A stretch of DNA of 64,000 nt, from contig JAQJVL010000203.1 of NCBI GenBank assembly GCA_035578905.1, forward strand, positions 186,001-250,000, in the 5' to 3' direction. The notes beneath the pieces are model-generated. The model worked only from the letters and a program-made list of their open reading frames with translations, searched no databases and was not told the origin of the DNA. Positions 23,481 through 35,385 of the stretch are shown piece after piece. Source of the stretch: Stictocephala bisonia. Lineage: Eukaryota; Arthropoda; Insecta; Hemiptera; Membracidae. Numbering within the stretch: position 1 is the first letter of the stretch; every line of letters begins with the position of its first letter. A program made the translations under genes and the position numbers.

Positions 23481-26400
23481 CAGGGTGAGGCAGACCACCC
23501 GTGCAGCATGGATAGCAGGAGAACGGTTTGGTCTAGTGGCCTAAAACAAAATGCTTTCCCCCTATATTGCATATGGGGAGTCCATTAAAAATGTTTTCAT
23601 CAACCTTTCCGTAAAGAGTGTTGAAAAACTAGGGGCCATGGGTTCTAATCTCAAAATTATCAAATGCAAACATATGGCAAATAATACATCATTTTAAAGG
23701 TCTTGTTGAAAGAAACTCATTGATGAAAACAAAATTCATTTATCGTGACACATTTCAAAATGGCGGCCATTTTTGTGGAAAATATTGACGTTTACGGAAT
23801 ACACTATAGTTTTCTTACTGTTTGAGATAGGTTCATTCCGATTTCAATTTCTTACTTGCAAAACCCTCAGCTTCACTCTGATATGCCGCATGACTACTTT
23901 TATCATTATTTTGATATTGGCCCCCTAATACGAATTTTGAAAAATTAAAAATTCCTTAAAGTCAAAATTTTTAAATAGCAACATACATCATGTTGTATGT
24001 CATATTAAAGCACTTGTTAAGACAAACAATTTTTGCATTACACTTTTTTTGTATCTCCAGTGGTTTTTGAGAAATATGCACAAACGTGTTTTTAATAATA
24101 ATTTTCCCACCTTTTTACGTTACTTTGGCCACTGACATCCAAAACTGAAAGCACTGAGTCAAAATCTAACATTTAAATTGCGTAAATTGAAATAAGGAAT
24201 TATGTAAGCAAATTTATTTTTTATTAAGATATTTCAATTTGACAAATACAGGCAAAAAGCATTTTACATTAAGTACTGTGTTATCATTGCTAATAATACA
24301 GATATGGTATTATTACTAATCTGGTATTATTACAATCTGGTTTAAAGCTTATTACTAAGATAATCTTGAAGGGAATATGTGGCAGATGGCCTTTTGGTTC
24401 CGGATTTGTAGGATTCTCTAAAATTAAGAGACCTTTGTAAAAAAGCAGAAATCACCATAATTGTAATTTTATCATTTAAAATTGTTTGTTGTATTTTTAT
24501 ACTTTAATATTATAAATAAATATTAATAGTTTTTATACACAGTACCATTACTCGCTTTGCATGGTTAAGTACCTTTCACAATCGGCCTTTACTGTTCAGT
24601 ACAACCAGTTGATACTTTGCTCCTGGGTTACTGCAATTATTATTAATCTTATGATTGTTTAATCAGCTGATTATTTTCAGCTGTTTATAAAATCAGCTGT
24701 TCTAGTGCATTATTGTACACTTCATTTCAGTTCCTGAAACAAAACTTATTTTATTTGACAACCACTTTAATTCTCCATTTTACTCCTTATTTTGTCCTTT
24801 TATTGTGAATGATAGTTCTGTATTTATTGAAATGCCGTACACAAATGAAGAGGCTTTCAAAATGCTAATGGTGTTAGGCGAATGTTTCCAGAATTACTCA
24901 GCTGCTGCGAATCTCTATGCAGAACGTTATCCAGACAGAGAAGTTCAATCACGAATGGCCTTTCAAAGACTTGCTAGTCGTGTGCGTGAAAAAGGACAGG
25001 TTAAGCCTGATTTCAATAAAGGAAAAACCCTAGCTAGGCCTGTAAGAAGTGATACGGCACCAGACATTTTGGCAGCGGTTCAACTCAATCCAACTGACTC
25101 GTCCAGAAGAATAGCTCTAGATGCGGGTGTGAGTCAAAGGTCAGTGTTGAGAATATTGAAAGATAACAAAATGCACCCATACAAGATATCATTACACCAA
25201 GAACTGCATGGTGATGATAGCTATCGAAGAATGAATTTTTGTTTGTGGGCTAGGGAAATGTTACAACAACGTGAACATTTTTTTCGTAATGTACTGTGGT
25301 GTGACGAAGCAACTTTCCGCAGCAACGGTGAAGTGAACCGCCATAATATGAGGTACTGGGCCTATAAGAATCCACACTGGATGCGAGAGGTTGATAACCA
25401 GAGATACTGAACTTTGAATACTTGGTGTGGCATCCTTGGTAGAAAAATTATAGGTCCCTTTTTCTTCAGAGAACACCTAGTTAAAGACACTTATAACAAC
25501 TTTTTGCTAAACCACCTGCCTAACCTATTAATAGATATACCCGACGAAGACATAGAAAATTTGTGGTTCATGAATGATGGGGCACTACCTCACTACGCCA
25601 ACAATGTCAGACAAACTCTTGATGAACACTATCCTGAAAGATGGATTGGAAGAGGTGGTCCTGTCAACTACCCTCCAAGATCTCCTGATTTAACTTGTAT
25701 GGATTTCTACTTGTGGGGTAGGCTGAAAGATTTAGTGTACAAAAGACGACCAACAACAATCGAAGATATGATGCAGAGAATCAGACATGGTATAAATTCT
25801 ATCAGTGGCGAAGAAGTATTGCGAGCTGTAGATAGCTTCACCTCCAGAATAGAACTATGTATAGAAAATAATGGTTTTCAATTCGAGCACATGTAAACTA
25901 CAGTAAAGTAAGTTCAATTGGATTCTGGATATTTTTGTACGATACTCTTATTACTTATTAAATTTTTTAAGGTTGCAATTATGTTAAAAGTTAGAAAATA
26001 AATACAAGAATTTACAAATCTTGTAAAAAATACAAATCGTGTATTTTTTAAGAGAAATTAAGAGTAAAAATACCAATTTATATTTTTTTTAATCTGATCA
26101 TTTTTTTTAAATACAAAATGTATGGCCAAAGTAACGTAAAAAGGTGGGAAAATTATTATTAAAAACACGTTTGTGCTTATTTCTCAAAAACCACTGGAGA
26201 TACAAAAAAAGTGTAATGCAAAATTTGTTTGTCTTAACAAGCGCTTTAAAATGACATACAACATGATGCATGTTGCTATATAAAAATTTTGACTTTTAGG
26301 AATTTTTAATTTTTCGGAATTCGTATTAGGGGGCCAATATCAAAATAATGATAAAAGTAGTCATGTGGCATATCAGAGTGAAGCTGAGGGTTTTGCAAGT

Positions 26401-26777
26401 AAGAAATTGAAATCGGAATGAACCTATCTCAAACAGTAAGAAAACATCTTCAGTAGTATTCCGTAAACGTCAATATTTTCCACAAAAATGGCCGCCATTT
26501 TGAAATGTGTCATGATAAATGAATTTTGTTTTCATCAATGAGTTTCTTTCAACAAGACCTTTAAAATGATGTATTATTTGCCATATGTTTACATTTGATA
26601 ATTTTGAGATTCGAACCCATGGCCCATAGTTTTTCAACACTTTTTACGAAAAGGCTGATGAAAACATTTTTAATGGACTCCCCATATGCAATATAGGGGG
26701 AAAGCATTTTGTTTTAGGCCACTAGACCAAACCGTTCTCCTGCTATCCATGCTGCACGGGTGGTCTGCCTCACCCTG
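23481..26777 (+). mobile_element. DD41D transposon with ~650-bp inverted repeats
   Basis: A 3.3-kb Tc1/mariner-superfamily element inserted in the env relic. It starts CAGGGTGAGGCAGACC, ends with its complement, and is flanked by TA (23479-23480 and 26778-26779). The terminal inverted repeats are exceptionally long, 23481-24131 and 26123-26777, with only scattered differences. The unique centre carries one transposase gene. Confidence 0.95.
24832..25896 (+). pseudogene. DD41D transposase with one nonsense codon
   Basis: A 354-residue transposase frame broken only by TGA at 25408-25410, where a tryptophan codon (TGG) is likely in the ancestor. The ATG at 24832 (MPYTNEEAF) is chosen over an upstream GTG. 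The N-terminal half is a DUF4817-like helix-turn-helix region, followed by a second helix-turn-helix (SSRRIALDAGVSQRSVLRIL). The catalytic acids are at codons 25303 (in WCDEATF), 25576 (in MNDGALPHYA) and 25702 (in CMDFYLWG). The spacing between the last two is 41 residues. The usual T-P-x-D of the family is T-C-M-D here. It acts on the element's TIRs. The single stop makes it inactive as read. Confidence 0.9.
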
Positions 26778-26889
26778 TATAGTATTGGCATGGTTGGGAG
26801 GAATTACCGTAGTCTTATTAATCATGGCATATTGCCTTCACATCCAGGCAATAAAAATAAAATTGAAAACGCCAGCGAGGGATTATTAA

Positions 26890-27929
26890 TAAAGCCTTAA
26901 GTCAAAGCAGGGGATATTTGTACATGAAAGAAGTAACCAGAAGCGTCGGAATGTACCTTGTCAGCGCTGCAGCTGACTTCATGCGTCGACATAGCCAGAT
27001 GATAGGGAGCAACATGTCATCGTCCAGACTACACACCTAACATGTGGGGAGTAGGTTTCGGTTGGTGGAAAACCGAAAAATTTTAGCCAGAGGAGTGTAA
27101 ACCTTTGACGTTTACTTAACTGACAGGACTTCGGGAAATAGACCAATAGGGAGGACCAGCACCTGGGTGGTCCAACTACCTAGACTTCGTCAACCCGCCC
27201 TGCAGAGCAAACACGGGACGAGCTAGAAGGAGGACTTGGAGCTACGGTCCAATCCCTTGCGATATCAACCCCCGGACGACTTCACGAGCGGCCAACCTGA
27301 ACCTGAGGAACGACCGGACTTGCAGCCTCTCCTGAGGACCAGAGAAACCACCTCAAGGGATTGCAAGCGACTCCACCCACCCCCAAGGGACTACAAGCAA
27401 CTCCAGACCTAACCAGCCCACCTGACCCTGAGGGACAAGAGGACGCCGAATCCACTACGGCCCGTGGACACCCCATACTTGCAGTAGACGAGTCCAGTGG
27501 TATGTTAATATTTGTTTAACACCTCCAAGGTTTAAGGGGAGCAAAATTTAAGTTGTAGGGGAAAAGAAATGTTGTAAGGTTCAATTACGTTTACCTACAC
27601 CAAAGCGTAAGCCGACAGGCAGTAAATTAATCAGATGAGACGGTCATAATAATCTTAATTCAATGATACAGTAGAATTAACTGCTTGAGGGAATGTAGTT
27701 TGGATGGTTAATTTAAATTGTAAATATATAAATACGTAAGTCCATGTGATGGATCATTGTCCGTATAAGTGGTTGTTTTAAGTGACTATTGAATCGCCTG
27801 CATGTTTGTGGCGGCTACTTAGTATGCTTACCTGTAATGCGGGCATTGCATAAGCTTCACCTGTGGCATTTTCAACGCTGAATAAATTAACTATTTCGTT
27901 CTGCTTTGATAGTAAATTATAATATATAG
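26890..27929. other. env downstream region, GC-rich tract
   Basis: Follows the env stop codon. 26950-27500 is GC-richer than its surroundings and contains imprecise internal repeats of CAAGGGA-CTACAAGC and CCTGA-rich phrases. It may be a retroviral 3' region or terminal repeat; I find no matching second copy in the window. No gene is supported. Confidence 0.4.
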
Positions 27930-29279
27930 TGTATAACGAATTTCGTGGAAGATTTTGTTTTTCAATCCACGGAACATCACGAAGTTTTGCAGACTGAAAT
28001 AGCGGATATTTGTTTTGAATTAAATATATTAAAAACAAACAATCCAAATATAGTTTTAGATAACCTAACATTATATTTGACCAACTTGATAAAAAACTGT
28101 GATGCAATCCTTGTAGAATATGAATCAAACAGAGACGAATTGAACACATCCCTGAGGGAAACTGCAGTTTTAGCTAGCAAACTAGAAGCTGTAAGGACAT
28201 AAAGTTTATCAGATTTAGACCAATCTTTTCGCTTACAAGAAGTGGACAATGACGAAAAATTATTGCTTTCACGACAAATTAAAGAACTTGGGGAGCAACT
28301 AAAGACTAGTGTGGGAAGAGGTGATGCATTGGCTGTAGAAAATAATTTCTTTAGGAGGCAATTAGAAAGTAAGACAAAATGTAATAACTCATTACTTCAG
28401 GAAAGTAAAATCAAAGATACTGAAATTGCAAATATGAAAATTAACTTAGATGCTGTTACAACAGAATTACTTAACATAGAACACAATAAATCTTGGTGCA
28501 AGGATAAATGGGTCGATGACACCATCATTAATAAATATTTTTCAGCTATGTCTGACAGTATTGCTAGTAATAACATACTTTTCCTTGGACCATAGATAAC
28601 ACTTGTTATAAGGTTTAGTACACCGGACGCAGCTATTGAAAGCCTGAAGTTGACAAATTTTGAACAAAGTATCTATGTTTTGCTGTGTATAAGTGATGCT
28701 ATCAATGGAGGAAAAGATGACAATGGCTCCCATTGGAGTTTGTTGTTTCTAGTCAAAAATAGCGGTATGGCTTACCACTTTGACTCCTTGAACTCAAAAA
28801 ATTTAACATCAGCTAAAATTGTGGCTGGTAAATTAGGCATTCAAACAAGTCGAGTTATTAATATGCCATGCATTCAACAGAAATAATCATTTGAATGTGG
28901 TATCCATGTTTTGGCAACGGCAAAATATATTGCACATCACTACTGCGCAACTGAATGTGATTCTCCTTTTTTGGATTGGTACAATGGAATTAAGTATTCT
29001 ACTGTTAACTTGTTTAAACCTTCTAATTTTAAACATGATGGAAGTATGGTCTCTCAGACACAAGTTAACCAAGTAAGTGCTCACCAGCGAGGAAATAAAT
29101 GGTGGACAGTACCTTCAAAGTATAAACACACACAGACACCTTTTGTTGCAATGGACCTTTTCAAGGACCAGAAAGTTATAAATGATAATAGATTTGAGGT
29201 CTTAAACTTAATAAATGAAGAAGAAAATACTTGTATGCAAGCTAGTAAACCTAGAAAAAAGATTATTTTTCAATTTTAA
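27930..29279 (+). pseudogene. coiled-coil Ulp1/SENP8-like protease with three stops
   Basis: One reading frame stays in register from 27930 to 29279, interrupted by TAA 28200, TAG 28593 and TAA 28884. No frameshift is needed. The N-terminal half (27945-28480) is a predicted coiled coil rich in Lys, Glu and Leu. The C-terminal half is a C48-type cysteine protease: WVDD..I..Y entry motif, His 28731 in SHWSLL, Asp 28782 in YHFDSL (17 residues later, as in SENP8), Gln 28875/28878, and Cys 28896 in ECGIHVL. The last stop sits between the Gln and the Cys. The frame has no ATG at its start. Known relatives remove NEDD8 or SUMO; here a multicopy or transposon-borne protease relic is more likely. A host retrocopy is the alternative. 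Confidence 0.7.
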
Positions 29280-29698
29280 CTTTAAATTAACTTATTTTAT
29301 TAAAACTACTAATCAAAGGAAAAAGATAATTCGACTCATTTTCATGTTTTTATCTTGTTAATTAGATAAGATTGGCTCCAGAGAACAATATGAGAGGCTC
29401 TGGTCAGAACCCCTCCATTATTGCTTGCATATCTCTAGGTATTCATCTGCCTTGATCACTTCACATTGTGAAAATTAACAATCACCCCTTTGAGTAATAT
29501 CGTTGACAGGGACACCCTGTATAAATATAGTATATTTCAATTAAAATATCATAATGACATAAGTGTACAGTAGAATAAATTTTTTGTTGATAACGGCCGT
29601 CTCTGAATGGACATTTCTTTTGCTTTTGGTCTTTCTTAAAAGAACTCCATTATTAATAAATAAAACTAAATTTGAAATCATACGTATACGTACGTACA

Positions 29699-29733
29699 GG
29701 TTAGGTTAGGTTAGGTTACGTTAGGTTAGGTTT
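29699..29733 (+). repeat. interstitial (TTAGG)n tract
   Basis: GGTTAGGTTAGGTTAGG, one variant TTACG, then two more TTAGG units. TTAGG is the ancestral insect telomere repeat. The short tract sits internally between AT-rich flanks. Confidence 0.85.
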
Positions 29734-30769
29734 AGAGTTGCTGTTTTAGTTGAGTGATAGGAATAAATGCAGGAAAGAGCGAAGGGAAATGAAACTGAAC
29801 ATTTCAGTTCTAACAACACCTCACTTCACTAAAATGCAAATACATTTCCCATAGTAGAAGAGGGCCACACCAAAACCACGTTAGATTCAGCCCACCACCT
29901 AGCCACAAAATATATAGTATGTATATATAATAATATAACTGTAAGCAGTAAGTTGTATTATACTTTAAATTTTAAGCTTATGTTCTATCTAAATATACCT
30001 ATATTATTTGTTAAATTTGTTGTTATGTTTAGGTTGTATTAGTTTATAGTGGTCCTCGCTGACAAGTGATTTTCACTTAGCAAGGCCACAATTAATGTAA
30101 CAAAATTGAAAATAAAATATTCTATTCTACCTAAATAATATTTTTAATGTACACATTAATGTTTTATTGTTTTATAATATTATTTCACTTTTAACCTGTT
30201 ATAATTGTGTTGAACCAAATTTTAAAATGTATCCTAAAATTAATCTGCTTAATAAACAAAAGTCATATACCACTCACTCACTGACCACTGCATTTCAAAA
30301 ACGTCTAAACCTCCCAGACCGAAATTTTGTAGGCTAATTGATCGTGCACTAATTCTGGCACGATTGCGCTACTTTGCACTCTCTAAGAGTAACTGATTTT
30401 TCTAAACTATACAACATATTTATTTAGGAGAGCAAACTTATTTTAATCAGAACATTTTAAAACAAAATTAGATACAGCTATTGCTTGCTCTTAGGAAATG
30501 GCTAAACATGGCAAAAGACCCGATATTCCACTGATATGCCCCACTTTGCGTCCTCTAAAAGTGGACTTACTTTTTTCTTGACAAAAAATCTATGTTACCT
30601 CGAAGATCAAACCTACTGAAAATTTCATTACTAATTTGTATATAGTTCAAGCTTACTGACAGTACATGGTAAAAGATGGATAAAACCCAGCCTTTATGAC
30701 TTACTTCTTCACTGTTCGATAACTTTATTAATGTATTGACCTTAATGTCACCGAAATATTAGATGGAAG

Positions 30770-30807
30770 ACCATATGGGCACTGTCCTAAGACAGTGCCC
30801 ATATGGT
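30770..30807. repeat. perfect 17-bp hairpin, 4-nt loop
   Basis: ACCATATGGGCACTGTC, loop CTAA, then its exact complement. No terminator function is expected in a eukaryote. It could be a MITE terminus or the tip of a fold-back sequence. Confidence 0.9.
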
Positions 30808-31552
30808 TATAATAAGTAACCATTTAAGAGGTTAAATACATTTCGTAATAAATAACTAATAAATAATTTGATATAAATGTAAATTCATCTGTTCAACAGG
30901 TATTTAAACGAAATAGCTGTACCTCTCATGAATTTACAAATTTTATTTCAATCTATACAAAAGAGGAGTTATATAACAATAAGCTCAAGCCAATCTTGTT
31001 CAGGTTGTTTGTTAGATACACAAGTTTTGTTATTCCCTCATAGCAACCCCTCTAATCTGGCTTCCTGTGCTGTGCAACATACCTCCTTCTGATGGAAGAC
31101 GCTAAGAGGCACTTCTAAGAGAGTTTAAAAGGATCTACTCCGAATCTCCCCATTTTGCAAGATATCACACTAGAGACTGGTAGACTTAAATCTAGAAAAT
31201 CACCTCTTCGACTAGCTTCCGAGTTATCTTAAAGTTTCACGAAAACCCAACTGGGCGTTAATATGGGATATGTTTGACGGCCGAAACAAGTTTTTGATAT
31301 CAGACTCTATGACTTTCACCGGTGGAATGAACCTTCCTCGTAAGGAATTGACTATGTTGAGTCGTAGCACGGATGTGGGAAGATGCTACCACTGGAAATA
31401 TAAAGGGAAAAGCAGGCGGGAAACAAATGATCAGTGATGCGATTACGGGGTTGAAACTGAAAATGTATTACATTGTTAACGACTGGCTATTTCGATCATT
31501 TTAGTTGGTCTTCGTTCATTTGTAGAAGCAGGTATGGAATACTATGAAACCT

Positions 31553-33060
31553 GGATAAATGTTTCACAATATTCCAGGAGGTGAAATATGTTTCACAGTA
31601 TTTCAATACTCTGTCATGGGAGATAAATGTTTCACAGTATTCCAGGAGGTGAAATATGTTTCACAGTATTTCAATACTCTGTCATGGGAGATAAATGTTT
31701 TACAGTATTCCAGGAGGTGAAATATGTTTCACAGTATTTCAATACTCTGTCATGGGAGATAAATGTTCCACAGTATTCCAGGAGGTGAAATATGTTTCAC
31801 AGTATTTCAATACTCTGTCATGGGAGATAAATGTTCCACAGTATTCCAGGAGGTGAAATATGTTTCACAGTATTTCAATACTCTGTCATGGGAGATAAAT
31901 GTTTCACAGTATTCCAGGAGGTGAAATATGTTTCACAGTATTTCAATACTCTGTCATGGGAGATAAATGTTTCACAGTATTCCAGGAGGTGAAATATGTT
32001 TCACAGTATTTCAATACTCTGTCATGGGAGATAAATGTTTCACAGTATTCCAGGAGGTGAAATATGTTTCACAGTATTTCAATACTCTGTCATGGGAGAT
32101 AAATGTTCCACAGTATTCCAGGAGGTGAAATATGTTTCACAGTATTTCAATACTCTGTCATGGGAGATAAATGTTTCACAGTATTCCAGGAGGTGAAATA
32201 TGTTTCACAGTATTTCAATACTCTGTCATGGGAGATAAATGTTCCACAGTATTCCAGGAGGTGAAATATGTTTCACAGTATTTCAATACTCTGTCATGGG
32301 AGATAAATGTTTCACAGTATTCCAGGAGGTGAAATATGTTTCACAGTATTTCAATACTCTGTCATGGGAGATAAATGTTTCACAGTATTCCAGGAGGTGA
32401 AATATGTTTCACAGTATTTCAATACTCTGTCATGGGAGATAAATGTTCCACAGTATTCCAGGAGGTGAAATATGTTTCACAGTATTTCAATACTCTGTCA
32501 TGGGAGATAAATGTTCCACAGTATTCCAGGAGGTGAAATATGTTTCACAGTATTTCAATACTCTGTCATGGGAGATAAATGTTTCACAGTATTCCAGGAG
32601 GTGAAATATGTTTCACAGTATTTCAATACTCTGTCATGGGAGATAAATGTTTCACAGTATTCCAGGAGGTGAAATATGTTTCACAGTATTTCAATACTCT
32701 GTCATGGGAGATAAATGTTCCACAGTATTCCAGGAGGTGAAATATGTTTCACAGTATTTCAATACTCTGTCATGGGAGATAAATGTTTCACAGTATTCCA
32801 GGAGGTGAAATATGTTTCACAGTATTTCAATACTCTGTCATGGGAGATAAATGTTTCACAGTATTCCAGGAGGTGAAATATGTTTCACAGTATTTCAATA
32901 CTCTGTCATGGGAGATAAATGTTCCACAGTATTCCAGGAGGTGAAATATGTTTCACAGTATTTCAATACTCTGTCATGGGAGATAAATGTTTCACAGTAT
33001 TCCAGGAGGTGAAATATGTTTCACAGTATTTCAATACTCTGTCATGGGAGGTAAATGTTT
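31553..33060. repeat. 68-bp satellite, about 22 units
   Basis: A highly homogeneous tandem array. Each unit holds two related halves starting TTTCACAGTATTCC and TTTCACAGTATTTC, so the unit was itself born from a duplication. Most units differ only at one C/T site (GTTCCACAG versus GTTTCACAG), and these two types alternate irregularly. The right end breaks off at GTTTCAAAAC. Confidence 0.97.
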
Positions 33061-33190
33061 CAAAACTAATACACAATTATTTTTTACCGTACATTTTATT
33101 CCAGATTTTTTTTTTCAATTTTAAAATTCAGATTACTCATTTTCCCTTTTCGGGTGGATCGAAAGAAAAAGCCACACAGCACCAATGACG

Positions 33191-33610
33191 CAATGTTGTA
33201 ACCCAGCTAGTTGGAGACAAACTGTTGTGGAAATAGGTAAACCATAGGTTTTATGCTTGGCCCTCTTAATGCTAATACAGCGTCCGATTAATGGTTGCCA
33301 TCGATGTGGACACTACCGGAGAGGTCTGGTGTGTCCATATTGGGTGGTGGTCATTGTCCAGATTTTGTGTAGGGAAGATAAGTGAGTATAGGCTTGTTGG
33401 TTGGCTGAAGATCAGGTCAATACTAGGAGTTTCGAATTCCATGTAAAGCTGTAAGTACCTTAGATGCCCTGGCTATTGGGCTATAATAAATGGTTCTTTC
33501 TAAAGGACAGTCAACCTTAGTATGTAACAATGACTACACTCGTTTATCTACTCTTATCACATTCATATGCTACGTATACTTGTCCATATCTGTACGATTG
33601 GCGTCTTAAT
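33191..33610 (+). mobile_element. tRNA-related SINE-like repeat, copy 1
   Basis: Starts near GTAACCCAGCTAGTTGG and ends ACGATTGGCGTCTTAATAA. It contains a B-box-like TTTCGAATTCC and the block AACAATGACTACACTCG shared with the copies at 18972 (minus), 35651 and 42220. No coding capacity. Confidence 0.65.
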
Positions 33611-34973
33611 AACGACTAATTAAATATAATATGATTTACATATGAATTAGTTTCTTTATAGTATTAAACTAGTTCACAATAATCCTACATTAATAGATAT
33701 ACATTCACTATGTTTTCTCACTTTTTTATTTCTTTTTAAGTTCTACTGACAGATAGAGTATGGCATCTTAAATGACAGATAGATAGAGCTATCTTCTTTT
33801 AAATATTGAATAAATTGGAAACGATATCCCTAAAATTTACAATGTTGTTTGTGAAGTAAAAAAATAATTTTTAAGCCGTTGTATCAACCTGTCTTTACTG
33901 TTTATTTGTTATGTATTGTATATTTATTTGCGTTAATAATGTAACTTTGATTTTGTTATTCCTGATTGTTAATACTTAGTTCTTGTTAGTGTCTAATTGT
34001 AATTTTTATAAACCATTACTTAGACAGTAAATTGTCAGAAAATTAATATTTATACTTTTATTTTTCTCATAATTTACGCGTGGTCGTGGTTTACGTGGTT
34101 AAGCATGACAATTCTATTTTGCTGCTGCAATGAATTTGGGGAACAAATAATGTGAAATCAGTGCACAATATTTTTTATTTGTTATATTTATTCATATACA
34201 TCAGATAAGATTTTATTTATTAAACAATTAAGTTTTACCTACAATAAAAAGAAAATTGTTACTGTAAAAGATACGTAAATTTTTTTAAACTGTATGAATA
34301 AATTTAGAGCATATTATATAAATTTTAAATGGTGTATTGTTCGCAAATAAGAGACTTTATTTATCCTATCCAGGTATCTTAAAAAATGAATTGGTTAGTT
34401 TGTTTGGCCTAACCACGATGCAACAAAACCCTGTGATGTAATTAAATAAAAATATATTTTTACCCCATAAAGAATGCTTTATAAGAGTGTAATGGAAGCC
34501 TAATGACAATCAGATGGCCCGTGCTAAAATAAAATGGGGACTCGTAAAGATATAAGTCCATAAGGTCGCTTTGTTGGACGTTCCCAATGTTGGTAACTAC
34601 GCTCGTACATTGTTAAATAACGATTGTTGGGGGCAGTTACAGAACGCACTTAGTAACCATCATTTGTGGAAGGTGTAAAGTAGATAAGTGATTTATGAAT
34701 TGAATAGAAAATGTAATGAAAACCAACGTTTAGCAATGAACATCAGATGTAAAACTTGAAACAACCATGTAAGGTTCAGCTATTAAACTAATTATAAAAC
34801 TGTACCCAAAAGAACAACCCAAATGTTACATAAGACGCCACAAACAAGTACCACCATTCGCAAGTCTTGCCCTAAGATGTACGAGCTATCTAAATGAAAA
34901 ATGTGATTTCTTCATTATTAAAGTCCATATCTTAATTAATGTTAATGGTTTAGTTGAGAAAATATTCCTAACC
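33611..34973. other. AT-rich stretch
   Basis: I see nothing beyond AT-rich sequence with no supported open frame. Confidence 0.5.
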
Positions 34974-35306
34974 CACTCACCCACCCATATACATACGGTG
35001 GTATTGACCCACCCACTTACCCATACACATATGGTGGTATTGGCCCACCTGCCCATCCATGAGCATTCAATGGTATTGACCTGCCCACCCACCCATATAC
35101 ATACGGTGGTATTGACCCACCTACTCACCCTTACATATATGGTGGTATTAGCCCATCTACCCACCCATAAGCATTCAATGGTATTGGCCCACCTGCCCAT
35201 CCATGAGCATTCAATGGTATTGACATACCCACCCACCCATACATATACGGTGGTATTGGCCCATCTACCCACCTATAAGCATTCAATGGTATTCAACGAA
35301 TAGTTC
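34974..35306. repeat. 36-bp minisatellite array (forward)
   Basis: About nine 36-bp units of GGTATTGACCCACCCACTTA plus CCCATACACATATGGT type. Two alternating variants occur, one with ACATATGGT and one with GAGCATTCAAT. Confidence 0.9.
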
Positions 35307-35337
35307 ATTTAGTACTACTGTTCGTGTATATCTGGGC

Positions 35338-35385
35338 TTGTGGGTCTTTACCATCGTACGTGTATGGGCGGATAGTTACTACCTT
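35338..35385 (-). repeat. 36-bp minisatellite relic, reverse
   Basis: GTGGGTCTTTACCATCGTAC then GTGTATGGGCGGATAG is the reverse orientation of the family, only 30 bp after a forward array. Confidence 0.6.

Larger units (their letters stand above)
21791..26889 (+). pseudogene. endogenous retroviral env (baculovirus F-like), broken
   Basis: Relic of an insect retrovirus/errantivirus-type envelope glycoprotein of the baculovirus F-like class; this role is inferred from overall layout. The ATG at 21791 starts a hydrophobic, signal-peptide-like segment. A furin-type R-x-R-R site lies at 22162-22173, followed by a glycine- and hydrophobic-rich fusion-peptide-like stretch and a heptad-like helical region. 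A cysteine-rich ectodomain follows (22500-23340). A single transmembrane segment and short basic tail follow at about 26780-26889. Breaks: frame changes near 21966, 22485 and 23345, and a 3.3-kb DNA transposon (23481-26777) inserted before the membrane anchor. No gag or pol is adjacent. It cannot encode a functional protein. Confidence 0.8.
29280..31552. other. non-coding stretch with small motifs
   Basis: No gene supported. At 29512-29527 the sequence GGGACACCCTGTA resembles the right end of a TA-targeting DNA transposon (inverted: TACAGGGTGTCCC), but I find no left partner. 30290-30830 holds a strong hairpin. 31080-31540 is GC-balanced and unassigned. Confidence 0.45.

Noticed and set aside
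27282..27476. GC-rich minus-strand frame (Gly/Val/Ser-rich)
   Set aside because: Low-complexity composition in a GC-rich internal repeat; probably retroviral flank.
31553..33060. CRISPR-like array
   Set aside because: Units are contiguous 68-bp repeats without unique spacers, in eukaryotic DNA.
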